64,000 bases of DNA, taken from assembly GCA_963700885.1 (NCBI GenBank), contig CAVOZJ010000016.1, positions 308,147-372,146 on the forward strand, written 5' to 3'. Within the stretch, counting starts at the first letter, position 1; each line of letters starts with the position of its first letter. Shown piece by piece: positions 15,786 to 25,025 of this stretch. This stretch comes from Anderseniella sp963700885. GTDB lineage: Bacteria > Pseudomonadota > Alphaproteobacteria > Rhizobiales > Aestuariivirgaceae. The position numbers and the translations under genes are program-made. Below the pieces are notes generated by a model. The model searched no databases. It was not told where the DNA came from and saw only the letters and a program-made list of their open reading frames with translations.

Positions 15786-17306
15786 CTAGCCTATTTGTTT
15801 TAACAGCATGTACAGGGCGCCCGCCAACACAGCCGTCGCAGGCACCGTGATAATCCATGCTGCGATGATGGTCATGAAGTGCGATCTGCGAACCAGTTTG
15901 CGGTAAACAATCTCGTCTTCGCTACGTTCATCTGCCTGGACTTGTTCGGCGGTCGGCCCGCGGGATTTTTGCGCAAGATACTCTCGTCTGCGCTTGGAGT
16001 GAGTGGTGTAGTACTCACGCAGAAATCCGACCCCAAACACGCCGCCCACAGCAATGTGAGTGGAACTGACCGGTAATCCCAGCCCTGATGCGATCAAGAC
16101 GGTGATGGCGGCAGAGATAGCCACGCAGAAAGCCCGCATCGGGTTCATTTTTGTGATCTGCTCGCCGACCATCCTGATCAGCTTCGGGCCGTACAGAAAC
16201 AAACCGAGGCTAATACCGAATGCACCGATCATCATAACCCACAATGGTATGGTGACTTTGGCATCGACCGAACCGGACTGGATAGTATGAAGGATGGCAG
16301 CAAGCGGACCAACCGCATTGGCGACGTCATTTGCGCCGTGAGCAAAAGACAACAGCATTGCGGAAAAAATCAACGGAATGTGGAACAGTTTTCGCAGCGA
16401 CTGATTGCGATTTTCCATACCCTGCGACTGGACACGTATCAATGGGCGCATCACCATAACGGATATGGCAAAAACTGTCAGACCCAGTATCACCACGGTA
16501 CTGATCTCGGGCTTCCATATTTTCTTCAGGCCCTTCAGTACCAGATAGCAGGAAAAGGCTGCCAGCATGAGGGAGACTAACGTTGGCACCCACTTGCGCG
16601 CCGCTGCAATTTTATCTTCCCGATAGATGATATTTGACTTTATGAACCACAAAAACAGCGCTGCGATGCCACCGCCCAATACCGGAGATATGATCCAGCT
16701 TGCCGCAATTGCCCCTATCACATCCCAGTTTACGACGTTGAAGCCGGCGGCCGCAATACCTGCACCCACAACACCGCCTACCACCGCGTGTGTTGTTGAC
16801 ACCGGTGCGCCAAACCATGTGGCCAGATTGACCCACATGGCACACGCCAGGAGTGCGGCCATCATTGCCAAAACGAAGGTATTGGCATCTGAAACTTGCG
16901 TGGGGTCGATGATGCCTTCGGAGATTGTCGATACTACGTCACCGCCGGCAATTATGGCGCCGGCGCTTTCAAATGTTGCAGCGATTATCAACGCCACCAC
17001 CAATGACATGGCCCTGGCACCCACGGCTGGGCCAACATTGTTGGCGACATCATTTGCACCAATATTCAAGGCCATGTAACCGCCGATAATGGCTGCAGCG
17101 ACAATCAGGGCGCTGTTCGGATTTTCCCCGACATAGGCGGACGCCAGAAGTCCGGCGCACGCGAGAAACACAATGGCCAGACCCGGGGCCAGCAATTGCA
17201 TGGATAGAGCCCTGGAGGCCGTTTCCATGCTTGAGAATTTTGACAGGTCCTTGTCGAGTGATGTCTTGCGTAGTTGCCCAACTGGTATTTGTGCATCGTC
17301 GCTCAT
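15786..17306 (-). CDS. Inorganic phosphate transporter, PiT family
   Basis: A 506-residue inner-membrane transporter with about 12 hydrophobic segments. It has the two inverted family repeats GANDVANNVGPAVGA (residues ~83-97) and HGANDVANAVGPLAAI (residues ~324-339), each with the GANDVAN substrate motif, and a long charged central-to-C-terminal loop (KRRREYLAQKSRGPTAEQ). The N-terminus carries about 35 hydrophilic residues before the first helix, as in longer PiT forms of proteobacteria. I chose ATG 17306 over TTG 17309. There is no DUF47/PhoU-like partner next to it. It should import phosphate as metal phosphate with protons. Confidence 0.93.
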   Translation of the reverse strand: MSDDAQIPVGQLRKTSLDKDLSKFSSMETASRALSMQLLAPGLAIVFLACAGLLASAYVGENPNSALIVAAAIIGGYMALNIGANDVANNVGPAVGARAMSLVVALIIAATFESAGAIIAGGDVVSTISEGIIDPTQVSDANTFVLAMMAALLACAMWVNLATWFGAPVSTTHAVVGGVVGAGIAAAGFNVVNWDVIGAIAASWIISPVLGGGIAALFLWFIKSNIIYREDKIAAARKWVPTLVSLMLAAFSCYLVLKGLKKIWKPEISTVVILGLTVFAISVMVMRPLIRVQSQGMENRNQSLRKLFHIPLIFSAMLLSFAHGANDVANAVGPLAAILHTIQSGSVDAKVTIPLWVMMIGAFGISLGLFLYGPKLIRMVGEQITKMNPMRAFCVAISAAITVLIASGLGLPVSSTHIAVGGVFGVGFLREYYTTHSKRRREYLAQKSRGPTAEQVQADERSEDEIVYRKLVRRSHFMTIIAAWIITVPATAVLAGALYMLLKQIG

Positions 17307-17422
17307 CAAAGATCTCGTTCCACTGCGTCACGATGGGGTGGCGTCAGGATTTCAGTGACTATCAAAAGCAGCGAACCGAAACCATCATTGTAGGAGAGTT
17401 ATCCCTCCAAATTTGCGCGGGC

Positions 17423-17902
17423 TTACGCAGGTGAACCGTCATTTTTCAATTTGTTCAAGACGTCCTTCAAACCGGCGTCATCGACCCGCTCGACCGCCCT
17501 GTCTATTGTCAGCCACTTGACTTTACGCTGACCCAGCTCGGGAAACTTTTTCGCCTGACCGGGATTTCCCAACAGGTAAACGTCCATGCGAACCGGCATA
17601 TCAATCCCTGGTTCAATACTCTTGGAAGTTGTAAATGATGCATATATGACCGGGTGCACCGATCCTGTCAGTCCGGCCTCTTCCCAGGCCTCCTGTGCGG
17701 CTATCGCGGCATGGCTGAGGCCCGGTTCCGGCCATCCCTTGGGGATGATCCATCTGCCGCCGCCGCGCGAGGTGATCAGGCACACCTCCAGTGATCCTTT
17801 GCCGGTGCGCCACGCCAGTGTGCCGATCTGCAAGAGCCTGTTCCGGGCAGAAAACATCTGCATCGCTTCGGCGAACCAGTTTCTGATCGTTTTGATCTCC
17901 AT
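17423..17902 (-). CDS. Nudix hydrolase, diphosphoinositol-polyphosphate-phosphohydrolase-like
   Basis: A 159-residue protein with the Nudix fold. WIIPKGWPEPGLSHAAIAAQ then EAWEEAGLTG (residues ~52-80) is the Nudix box. The last part QEAWEEAGL fits REUxEExGU except that Arg is Gln, and the first Glu of Gx5E is Ala; the two adjacent catalytic glutamates are kept. RGGGRWIIPKGWPE resembles small rhizobial Nudix proteins close to eukaryotic DIPP (ApnA or polyphosphate end-group hydrolases). Given ppk1 and ppx elsewhere in the window, a role with polyphosphate or dinucleotides is possible but unproven. Single gene. Confidence 0.82.
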   Translation of the reverse strand: MEIKTIRNWFAEAMQMFSARNRLLQIGTLAWRTGKGSLEVCLITSRGGGRWIIPKGWPEPGLSHAAIAAQEAWEEAGLTGSVHPVIYASFTTSKSIEPGIDMPVRMDVYLLGNPGQAKKFPELGQRKVKWLTIDRAVERVDDAGLKDVLNKLKNDGSPA

Positions 17903-18067
17903 TGCCTATAATGGCCTTTTGCATTTACCGCACATCGGGGACCATACCTGAAGGTGGCGATTTGTACTTTGGCGACGCCTGGCAGTGCTGGCCGGGAGTT
18001 TATGCCATGGCGGACAGAAATTCATAATCCATTGGCGTAGCCGATACATGAAGCTATTGTGTTTTGC

Positions 18068-20158
18068 ATGAACCTGCGCCCGAATATCAAGACAATGCAC
18101 TCTGTGTGCCCGCATGACTGCCCCTCTACCTGTGCAATTGAAGTCGAGGTGCTGGATGCAAACACTATTGGCAGGGTGCGAGGCGCCAGAGACAATCCCT
18201 ATACCGCCGGAGTGATTTGCGAAAAGGTCGGCCGTTACGCCGAACGCATTCATCATCCTGACCGGTTGTTGCATCCGTTGAAGCGTAAGGGAGCACGCGG
18301 ATCTGGTGAGTGGCAGCAGGTTTCCTGGGAAGATGCGCTGGACGAAGTGGCATCTGCAATGTTGAGCGCAGAGGAAAAGCATGGTGCCGAAGCGGTGTGG
18401 CCGTACTATTTTGCCGGCACAATGGGTTTGCTGATGCGAGATGGCATGCATCGGTTGCGCCATGTCAAAAAATACTCCGGCATGTACGATACAATCTGTA
18501 CGTCACTGCCGGTTGCCGGCTACACGGCGGGTACAGGGAGTTTGTCCGGCACCAGTTCCAGCGAGATTTCCAGTTCTGATCTTGTCGTTGTGTGGGGGAC
18601 CAACCCGGTCAACACACAAATCAACGTGATGAGCCATGCGGCGGCGGCCCGAAAATCCCGCGGCGCCAAAATTGTGGTTGTCGACGTTTACGAAACCGGA
18701 ACAGTAAAGCAGGCAGATATTGGCCTGGTGATCCGTCCCGGCACCGACGGTGCGCTGGCTTGTGCTGTGATGCATGTCGCTTTTCGTGATGGACATGCTG
18801 ACCGTGCCTACATGGACAGGTACACTGACGATCCGGCAGGCCTGGAGGCGCATCTGAAGAACAAGACCCCTGAATGGGCAGCGTCGATCACCGGCCTGAG
18901 CGTTCAGGAGATTGAAAGTTTCGCGACCCTGGTCGGTACCACGAAAGCGACTTATTTCCGGCTTGGTTACGGCTTTGCCCGCTCGCGCAACGGCGCTGCA
19001 AACATGCATGCGGTTACCAGTATTGCAGCCGTGATGGGCCATTGGCAGTACAGGGGTGGCGGAGCGCTGCATTCCAATTCCGGAATTTACAAGTGGAATA
19101 AAATGATGATCGAAGGCCTCGACGCCTTTGATCCCGGTGTTCGCATGCTTGATCAGTGCCGTATTGGTGCGGTGCTCAACAATGATCCGTATGATCTTCG
19201 CGGCGGGCCACCGGTTACCGTGTTGTTCACGCAAAACACCAATCCGATTACCGTTGCACCGGATCAGAATGCGGTAAAGCAGGGTTTTGCCCGGGATGAC
19301 CTGTTCGTCTGTGTGCATGAGCAGTTCATGACCGAGACAGCGGAACTGGCTGATATCATACTGCCTGCCACCATGTTTCTCGAACATGATGATGTCTATC
19401 AGGGCAGCGGACACCAGTTCATTCAACTTGGTCCAAAGCTGATCGATGCGCCAGGGGAATGCCGCAGCAATCATCAGGTAATCTGCGAACTGGCGGCCAG
19501 GGTTGGCGCTGAGCATCCAGGTTTTGACATGAGCGAGCGGCAACTGATCGACTGGACACTGCAACATTCCGGGCGGTTGCGCATTGACGATCTGGAAGCC
19601 GCCAGATGGCTCGATGTTCAACCGGAATTTGACACTGCCCATTTCCTGAATGGTTTTGGTCATCCGGACGGCAAGTTCCGTTTTAAACCTGACTGGGGCG
19701 CCGTGCGCCACAAGAGCCACGTCAGTTCAAAGGGGCCTGTCGATCAGATGCCGATATTCCCTGACCATTGGGAAGTGATAATGGCTGCAGATGAGGCGCA
19801 TCCATTCCGGCTGGCAACCAGTCCGGCTCGAACATTCCTGAATACGACGTTCAACGAGACGCCAAGTTCCGTAAAACGGGAAGGCCGCCCGGAATTGCTC
19901 ATGCATCCGGCTGATATGGACGCCAACGGTCTTGCAGATGGACAGAAAGTGATTATTGGCAATGAGCTTGGTGTCGTGACACTTCACCTGCGCTGCCATG
20001 ACCAGGTCAAACGTGGCGTGGTGATTTCTGAAGGCATATGGCCCAATCGCAGTTTTGAAGGCGGTTGCGGCATCAACACGCTGGTTGGTGCCGACCAGCC
20101 GGCACCGGTCGGCGGCGGTGCTTTCCATGACAACCATGTCTGGATAAAGCCGGTTTGA
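18068..20158 (+). CDS. Molybdopterin oxidoreductase (DMSO reductase family)
   Basis: A 696-residue enzyme. The N-terminus HSVCPHDCPSTCAIEVEVL followed by GVICEK has the four Cys of a [4Fe-4S] cluster (CxxDCxxxC ... C). The molybdopterin domain follows (DLVVVWGTNPVNT around residue 178, VIRPGTDGALA, GYGFARSRNG), and the C-terminal dinucleotide-binding domain has LATSPARTFLNTTF near residue 580. No twin-arginine signal is visible, so the protein is cytoplasmic. It resembles the uncharacterised CPHDCPDTC subgroup of proteobacterial oxidoreductases; the substrate is unknown. GTG 18059 is a possible earlier start. No separate subunits lie next to it. GTTGCC/GGCAAC (20167-20182) forms a hairpin just after the stop. 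Confidence 0.88.
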   Translation: MNLRPNIKTMHSVCPHDCPSTCAIEVEVLDANTIGRVRGARDNPYTAGVICEKVGRYAERIHHPDRLLHPLKRKGARGSGEWQQVSWEDALDEVASAMLSAEEKHGAEAVWPYYFAGTMGLLMRDGMHRLRHVKKYSGMYDTICTSLPVAGYTAGTGSLSGTSSSEISSSDLVVVWGTNPVNTQINVMSHAAAARKSRGAKIVVVDVYETGTVKQADIGLVIRPGTDGALACAVMHVAFRDGHADRAYMDRYTDDPAGLEAHLKNKTPEWAASITGLSVQEIESFATLVGTTKATYFRLGYGFARSRNGAANMHAVTSIAAVMGHWQYRGGGALHSNSGIYKWNKMMIEGLDAFDPGVRMLDQCRIGAVLNNDPYDLRGGPPVTVLFTQNTNPITVAPDQNAVKQGFARDDLFVCVHEQFMTETAELADIILPATMFLEHDDVYQGSGHQFIQLGPKLIDAPGECRSNHQVICELAARVGAEHPGFDMSERQLIDWTLQHSGRLRIDDLEAARWLDVQPEFDTAHFLNGFGHPDGKFRFKPDWGAVRHKSHVSSKGPVDQMPIFPDHWEVIMAADEAHPFRLATSPARTFLNTTFNETPSSVKREGRPELLMHPADMDANGLADGQKVIIGNELGVVTLHLRCHDQVKRGVVISEGIWPNRSFEGGCGINTLVGADQPAPVGGGAFHDNHVWIKPV

Positions 20159-20545
20159 ACATGTCAGTTGCCAAGCGGCAACCTTGGAAGCGGTCATAAC
20201 GACTTCTGGTTGTTCAGCCAATAGTCAAGCAGATCTCGTGCAAGCCATCGTTCATGAACTTTGCTTGCATCAATCGATCAATTGTTCTGATTTGTGAGTT
20301 GACACTGCAGGTGATCTTGCGCGGCCAAGTTGTTGAAAAGAATCATTTCCTGATTTTGAGAATCACGGCATGGTGTGGCCATGATATTCGTACCTGCACG
20401 GTCGCCATTACTGGAACTGGTCTGTATTGCGGGCCTGATTGCCGCAGCAACGCTGGCTCCACTGGCTGTCATGGCAGCAGTACTGACCTGAAACCCGTTT
20501 TCAGCCTTGAATATCCTGCTTCGGCACAGAAAATCATCATTTTCA
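20159..20545. other. 387-base gap with a hairpin and a doubtful short frame
   Basis: No established gene. A 6-bp hairpin GTTGCC-AAGC-GGCAAC (20167-20182) follows the oxidoreductase stop; without a T-run it is at best a weak terminator. Apart from a 36-codon hydrophobic frame listed separately, I see no promoter or repeat that can be supported. Confidence 0.4.
20381..20491 (+). CDS. Possible 36-residue hydrophobic peptide
   Basis: MIFVPARSPLLELVCIAGLI followed by AAATLAPLAVMAAVLT would be a single-helix membrane peptide. No convincing ribosome binding site precedes the ATG. The hydrophobic run is unusual for random intergenic DNA, but I cannot show conservation. Confidence 0.25.
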   Translation: MIFVPARSPLLELVCIAGLIAAATLAPLAVMAAVLT

Positions 20546-21250
20546 CTACGTCAAATCGGGATAAAACTCAGCCATCATGCGTTGGTTGTAGTCCACCAGG
20601 TTCTTGTGCGACCGCGCATGGTCCAAAATTTCGCTCTCAAATACAGGGCACAGGCTACCTGCGACAAAACTGAATACCGTGGCGTCTGCGCCACACGGTC
20701 GAGAACCCATCAGATACTTGTTGTCACCCATCACGTCTGAAACCGAAGTAAGGACGCGACCTGCCAGCCGGCAGATTTCTGCGCGCGAATGTCTGCTGAT
20801 GCCTTGACCCCACAGGCTGCGCTTTAGCTGTTTGCGAATGACAGGCACCAGCAATATACGCACTGGCGCAGGGATCTCGTCAAAAAACATGCGTGGTCCG
20901 CGGTCAAAATTTTCATCAATTGCCCAACGCTCATGCATGAGCGCAAAGTACAGGCTTTCCTCCAGCATCTTTTCCACTGACCAGGCAACTCCGCGGTCAC
21001 GCGGTGACAGCCCCTTGTCGAAATTGATGCCGTGTTTGTCCTCAAGATGAAAGCGGATAAAGGTTGTGTCAGGTATCACCTCATCGCCGTCATGCAGAAC
21101 CGGCATCTTGCTTTTCGGCGCTTTGCGCACGTCCCCGGCTTCGGTGATGTACTCAACGCCAGCCAGTTTGAGCAGCATGTCGCCTTTCATTGCGAACGGG
21201 CTGGGGTCCGGCAACCCAAGGGCCGGGCCAAATACTTGCAATTTCAGCAT
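20546..21250 (-). CDS. Glutathione S-transferase family protein (metaxin/Fax-like)
   Basis: A 234-residue protein starting MLKLQVFGPALGLPDPSPF, an N-terminal thioredoxin-like domain with MPVLHDGDEVIPDTTFI (residues ~49-65; cis-Pro and the glutathione gamma-glutamyl contact region), then an all-helical C-terminal domain with GSRPCGADATVFSFVAG. This arrangement, with RDRGVAWSVEKMLEESLYFA, resembles Fax/metaxin-type bacterial GSTs. ATG 21250 is chosen because AGGAG lies 6 bases upstream. Substrate unknown. The gene is convergent with nothing and lies downstream of purN on the same strand. Confidence 0.85.
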   Translation of the reverse strand: MLKLQVFGPALGLPDPSPFAMKGDMLLKLAGVEYITEAGDVRKAPKSKMPVLHDGDEVIPDTTFIRFHLEDKHGINFDKGLSPRDRGVAWSVEKMLEESLYFALMHERWAIDENFDRGPRMFFDEIPAPVRILLVPVIRKQLKRSLWGQGISRHSRAEICRLAGRVLTSVSDVMGDNKYLMGSRPCGADATVFSFVAGSLCPVFESEILDHARSHKNLVDYNQRMMAEFYPDLT

Positions 21251-21325
21251 GATAAACTCCTGGAGGGGTGGCAATGGCATTGCATGTTCATGATATGTTC
21301 GATTTATCCGTATGGCAACTGAGAA

Positions 21326-21994
21326 TCAATTGTGTGTCCCTTGGTGCTGGTCTGCTGCAAACAGCGAGAGGTTTGCCGCATCATCGTCTGAGAATTCCAC
21401 ACGGCCATCGTTCAGACAGATGCGGCCTCCAGCCAGTGCACTCAACACGGACGGATAAATCCTGTGTTCCATCGCCAGGACACGGGCAGCAAGAGTATCT
21501 GCGTCGTCTGCCAGTGAAACCTTGACGACGCCCTGTGCGATGATCGCACCGGCGTCCAGTTCTGCAGAAACGAAATGCACAGTGCAACCATGTACCCGCA
21601 CTCCTGCCTGCAGGGCGCGCTGGTGGGTGTTTACTCCTTTGAACAAAGGTAGCAGCGAAGGGTGGATGTTGATGATTTTCCCCTCCCAGCTGGCAACAAA
21701 GCCAGTGGTCATGATGCGCATGAAGCCTGCGCACGCCACCAATTCAACCTTGTTTGCCAGCAGTGCCTCATGCATTGCTTCATCAAGCGCTTCGCGTGTC
21801 TTTAGCGTCTCGTGATCCAGTGCAACTGACGCGATGCCTGATTGTCGTGCAATTTGCAGCCCTTTGGCGTCGGGCCGGTTCGATATTACGCAGGCGATTT
21901 CATATGCGCAGTTTTCTGTTCTGGCCGCCTCAATTAGCGCGGCCATATTGGACCCGCGTCCCGAAATCAGTATACCGGCCCGCTTGCGGTTCAT
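21326..21994 (-). CDS. purN: Phosphoribosylglycinamide formyltransferase
   Basis: A 222-residue enzyme of purine synthesis that transfers a formyl group from 10-formyl-THF to GAR. The N-terminal ISGRGSNMAALIEA holds the phosphate loop, and the active site is INIHPSLLPLFKGVNTHQRA with the catalytic Asn-x-His, followed by HGCTVHFVSAELDAGAIIAQ with the catalytic Asp. The ATG at 21994 follows the purM stop by one base (TGA C ATG), so purM-purN are translationally coupled; the longer frame starting at 22030 would overlap purM. Confidence 0.96.
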   Translation of the reverse strand: MNRKRAGILISGRGSNMAALIEAARTENCAYEIACVISNRPDAKGLQIARQSGIASVALDHETLKTREALDEAMHEALLANKVELVACAGFMRIMTTGFVASWEGKIINIHPSLLPLFKGVNTHQRALQAGVRVHGCTVHFVSAELDAGAIIAQGVVKVSLADDADTLAARVLAMEHRIYPSVLSALAGGRICLNDGRVEFSDDDAANLSLFAADQHQGTHN

Positions 21995-21995
21995 G

Positions 21996-23078
21996 TCAGC
22001 CGTCTCTCCCGTAAGACAGCGAACCGGCAAACTTTACTCTCGCCTGCCGGCCAGAGCGATCTGCAATCTCACCTAACCGCACAACCTGTTCACCGGCGTC
22101 AGCGAGCGTCAGAATGATATCGTCTGCCTTTGCTTCGCTGACCACTAAAATCATGCCGATGCCACAATTGAACGTGCGCAGCATTTCCCCTGGCGCAATG
22201 CCACCTTCAGTTGCAAGCCAGCCAAAAACTGCCGGAGCGCTGACTGTCGACAAATCGATATGCGCTGCACAATCAGCCGGCAGTACGCGTGGAATATTTT
22301 CGGTGAAACCGCCGCCGGTAATGTGTGCCAGTGCCTTTATCCCCGAATGCGCTTTCAAGGCCGCCAGTACTGATTTCACATAAATCCGTGTCGGGGCAAG
22401 TAACGCTTCGCCCAGTGACCGGGTTTTATCGAAGGGCGCATTGTGCCTGTACTTGACACCGGTGACTTCAACAATTTTTCGGATCAGTGAAAAACCATTC
22501 GAGTGTGGTCCTGAAGAGGCGAGGCCCAGAATGACATCGCCTGATCTGATCCCTTTTCTGGGAAGTACTTGACGACGCTCCACGGCTCCAACAGCAAAAC
22601 CCGCCAGGTCATAGTCGTCACCGTGATACATGCCCGGCATTTCAGCCGTTTCACCGCCGATGAGCGCGCAACCCGCCTGTCGGCAGCCTTCCGCGATACC
22701 GGCCACCACATCGCGAGCAGTTGCGACATCCAGTTTTCCGGTGGCGTAGTAATCCAGGAAGAACAGGGGCTCGGCACCTTGTACGACGAGATCATTTACC
22801 GACATGGCGACGAGGTCGATGCCGACGCCTGTATGTATGCCGCTTTCAATGGCAACCCGTAACTTGGTGCCGACACCGTCGTTTGCAGCGACCAGGACCG
22901 GATCCCTGAACCCGCAGGCCTTCAAATCGAACAAGCCCCCAAAACCACCCAGTGAAGGGTTGGAACCCTTGCGTTTTGTCGATGCAGCCAACGGCTTTAT
23001 GGCATCTACCAGTGAATTGCCCGCTTCTATGCTGACACCTGCATCCCTGTAGGTCAGTCCATTGCGCTTATTTGTCAT
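21996..23078 (-). CDS. purM: Phosphoribosylformylglycinamidine cyclo-ligase (AIR synthase)
   Basis: A 360-residue enzyme that closes the imidazole ring to form AIR with ATP. TYRDAGVSIEAGNSLVDAIK at the N-terminus, then GFGGLFDL, LVAANDGVGTKLRVAIESG, the GAEPLFFLDYYATGKL block and ALIGGETAEMPGMY are all family hallmarks; AHITGGGFTENIPRVLP is in the C-terminal half. Start is placed at ATG 23078, which gives the usual length; the frame extends to 23153 but the extra residues do not fit the family. First gene of the purM-purN pair and divergent from the DUF2066 gene. Confidence 0.96.
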   Translation of the reverse strand: MTNKRNGLTYRDAGVSIEAGNSLVDAIKPLAASTKRKGSNPSLGGFGGLFDLKACGFRDPVLVAANDGVGTKLRVAIESGIHTGVGIDLVAMSVNDLVVQGAEPLFFLDYYATGKLDVATARDVVAGIAEGCRQAGCALIGGETAEMPGMYHGDDYDLAGFAVGAVERRQVLPRKGIRSGDVILGLASSGPHSNGFSLIRKIVEVTGVKYRHNAPFDKTRSLGEALLAPTRIYVKSVLAALKAHSGIKALAHITGGGFTENIPRVLPADCAAHIDLSTVSAPAVFGWLATEGGIAPGEMLRTFNCGIGMILVVSEAKADDIILTLADAGEQVVRLGEIADRSGRQARVKFAGSLSYGRDG

Positions 23079-23309
23079 GTTTGGGTATGCACACCACGCT
23101 TGTAATTTCCATCTGCCGCTGCCATTGACTGTTGTGCCCGTTGACACTGGCATAAAGGCTACCCTTATTGGGTGATTGAGTGGGATGGTTGCAAGGAAAA
23201 TCGCCGGGTAATGAAGTCATTTATCCACGATGCGCAGACGATGCGCGACAGGTCGAACGCCAGGGCCGTTTCTAAAGACTCTGCCAGCCTGGTGGACAGC
23301 AGCAGACAG

Positions 23310-24416
23310 ATGTTTGCAAAATGTTTCGCAAAGTTGCAGTTCGCAGTCACCTGTCTGTTTTTCATCGCGTTCGCCTGCCTGTGTGCCTCACCGTTCGCAT
23401 CTGCCATGGAAAACCCGCTGTACACGATAACCGGGGTCGAAGTTGATGTGCGCGCGGAAACTGCGGCGCAGGCCAAAAAGCAAGCCATTACCGAAGCCAA
23501 TGTAAAGGCATTTACATTGTTTGTGCAGCGGGTTGGCGGCGATGCAATCGTGGACAGGCTGTCGGAAATTCCGCCAAAACGAATCGATGGAATGCTGGAC
23601 AGTTTGTCTATCGAGGAAGAAAGTACCGGGCCGAAACGTTATATTGGCAAGCTGACAGTGCGGTTTCTGCCAGGAAAAATGCGTAAGCTGTTGGCTGAAC
23701 TGGGGGTGACCTACAGCGAGAAGATTGCAACCAGAACCGTCATTGTTCCGGTGTGGCGCACCCCTGAAGGCATCATGATCTGGGAAGACAATCCATGGCG
23801 CACTGCGTGGTTGTCGCTGCGGGCCGAGAATTCGCTCGTGCCGTTGATCGTACCGCTCGGGGATCTCGCTGACATAGATACTTTGACACCGGAACTCGCA
23901 GCGAACCGGGATCAAGCATCGCTCGAAGCAATCAGGCTGCGTTACGAGGCAGATGCGGTGTTGATTGCAGACGCTCACGCTATCAGTGAAGATACAATCC
24001 AGGCAACTTTGATTGGCAGCAGCCCTGTGGGAAAACTGGATTTTGACAAGGAGTATGCCGCTGAAAACGGCGGTGGTATTGACGAAGCTGCAGGAATCGC
24101 GGCCTTGCGTTTTCATCAGGTCATGTTGCAGCGATGGAAAAAGAAAAATGAAACAGGCCCGGTTACACAGAGCCTTCCCGTAGCGACACTTCCTGTTACG
24201 GTTGCATTTTTTTCCACTGAAGAATGGTCGGCGCTACGGACGCGTATATTGTCTACACCTGGCGTATCCGGGGTTGATATTTCTACCATTTCGCAGGGCG
24301 GTGCCATCGTGCAGTTGTCCTACGTCACGGGTTTTGAGCAATTGCGACAATCTTTGTGGTCATCGGGCCTGGCTCTGCAGAATGTAGGTGGGACATGGGT
24401 GCTGCAAGCAAGTTGA
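23310..24416 (+). CDS. Exported DUF2066 protein
   Basis: A protein of about 368 residues from ATG 23310 with a clear signal sequence (FAVTCLFFIAFACLCASP, cut near ASA-ME). The mature part matches the DUF2066 pattern: YTITGVEVDVRAETAAQAKK followed by FTLFVQRV, then RYIGKLTVRFLPGKMRKLL and TVIVPVW with a Trp-rich stretch. The reading frame is open back to 23172, and ATG 23211 is another possible start. DUF2066 proteins stand next to pgsA-like, perM and hda genes in many alphaproteobacteria; their role is not known to me. The 3' end is 31 bases before the phosphatidyltransferase. Confidence 0.82.
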   Translation: MFAKCFAKLQFAVTCLFFIAFACLCASPFASAMENPLYTITGVEVDVRAETAAQAKKQAITEANVKAFTLFVQRVGGDAIVDRLSEIPPKRIDGMLDSLSIEEESTGPKRYIGKLTVRFLPGKMRKLLAELGVTYSEKIATRTVIVPVWRTPEGIMIWEDNPWRTAWLSLRAENSLVPLIVPLGDLADIDTLTPELAANRDQASLEAIRLRYEADAVLIADAHAISEDTIQATLIGSSPVGKLDFDKEYAAENGGGIDEAAGIAALRFHQVMLQRWKKKNETGPVTQSLPVATLPVTVAFFSTEEWSALRTRILSTPGVSGVDISTISQGGAIVQLSYVTGFEQLRQSLWSSGLALQNVGGTWVLQAS

Positions 24417-24447
24417 GGCGGGGTGCCGGTTTGCCAGCGCATCCTTC

Positions 24448-25020
24448 ATGACGATCCCGAATTTTATAACCATCGGCCGGTTGTTTCTGGTGCCTGTTAT
24501 TGTATGGCTGCTCTATCAGTCGCTGTATCCAGCAGCTTTCTTTGTATTTGTGCTGGCAGGTATCTCTGACGCGATAGACGGATTTCTGGCCAAGCAATTC
24601 AATCTGAATTCGGAGCTTGGCGCATATCTTGATCCCATTGCTGACAAGGCTCTCCTGGTGGCTATTTATGTGGTCCTTGGTATCTTTGACCACTTGCCGA
24701 GCTGGATCGTGATTATCGTGGTCAGTCGCGACGTGGCAATTGTTGGAGCCGTGATCTTGTCATGGCTGATGAATCGCCCGGTAAAAATGGAACCGAACAT
24801 GGTGTCAAAGGCCAACACGGCAATGCAGATCCTGCTGGTGATCGCACTGCTGGCGGCGTTGGCGTTTTCTTCGGTGAATTCGACAATGGTTACGGCCGGT
24901 GCGTCGATCACCGCAGCGCTAACTCTGGCTTCACTTGCGGTTTATCTGCGTGACTGGTTGCAGCACATGGCAAATGCAGGGTCTGTTGACCAAGCTGCCG
25001 ATTCTGCCGATCAGGAGTGA
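24448..25020 (+). CDS. CDP-alcohol phosphatidyltransferase family protein
   Basis: A 190-residue inner-membrane enzyme with about five helices. The catalytic motif SDAIDGFLAKQFNLNSELGA continuing YLDPIADK carries the family aspartates (DxxDGxxA-(R/K)-x8-GxxxDxxxD) with Lys instead of the usual Arg after Ala. It should transfer a phosphatidyl group from CDP-diacylglycerol to an alcohol, perhaps glycerol-3-phosphate (PgsA-like); it is distinct enough from housekeeping PgsA that the acceptor is uncertain. ATG 24448 is chosen from the MTIPNFITIGR start. The next gene begins 5 bases after its stop. Confidence 0.9.
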   Translation: MTIPNFITIGRLFLVPVIVWLLYQSLYPAAFFVFVLAGISDAIDGFLAKQFNLNSELGAYLDPIADKALLVAIYVVLGIFDHLPSWIVIIVVSRDVAIVGAVILSWLMNRPVKMEPNMVSKANTAMQILLVIALLAALAFSSVNSTMVTAGASITAALTLASLAVYLRDWLQHMANAGSVDQAADSADQE

Positions 25021-25025
25021 ACAGC

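Noticed and set aside
18503..19720. 405-codon open frame on the minus strand
   Set aside because: It is fully antisense to the molybdopterin oxidoreductase gene and has no recognisable domain.
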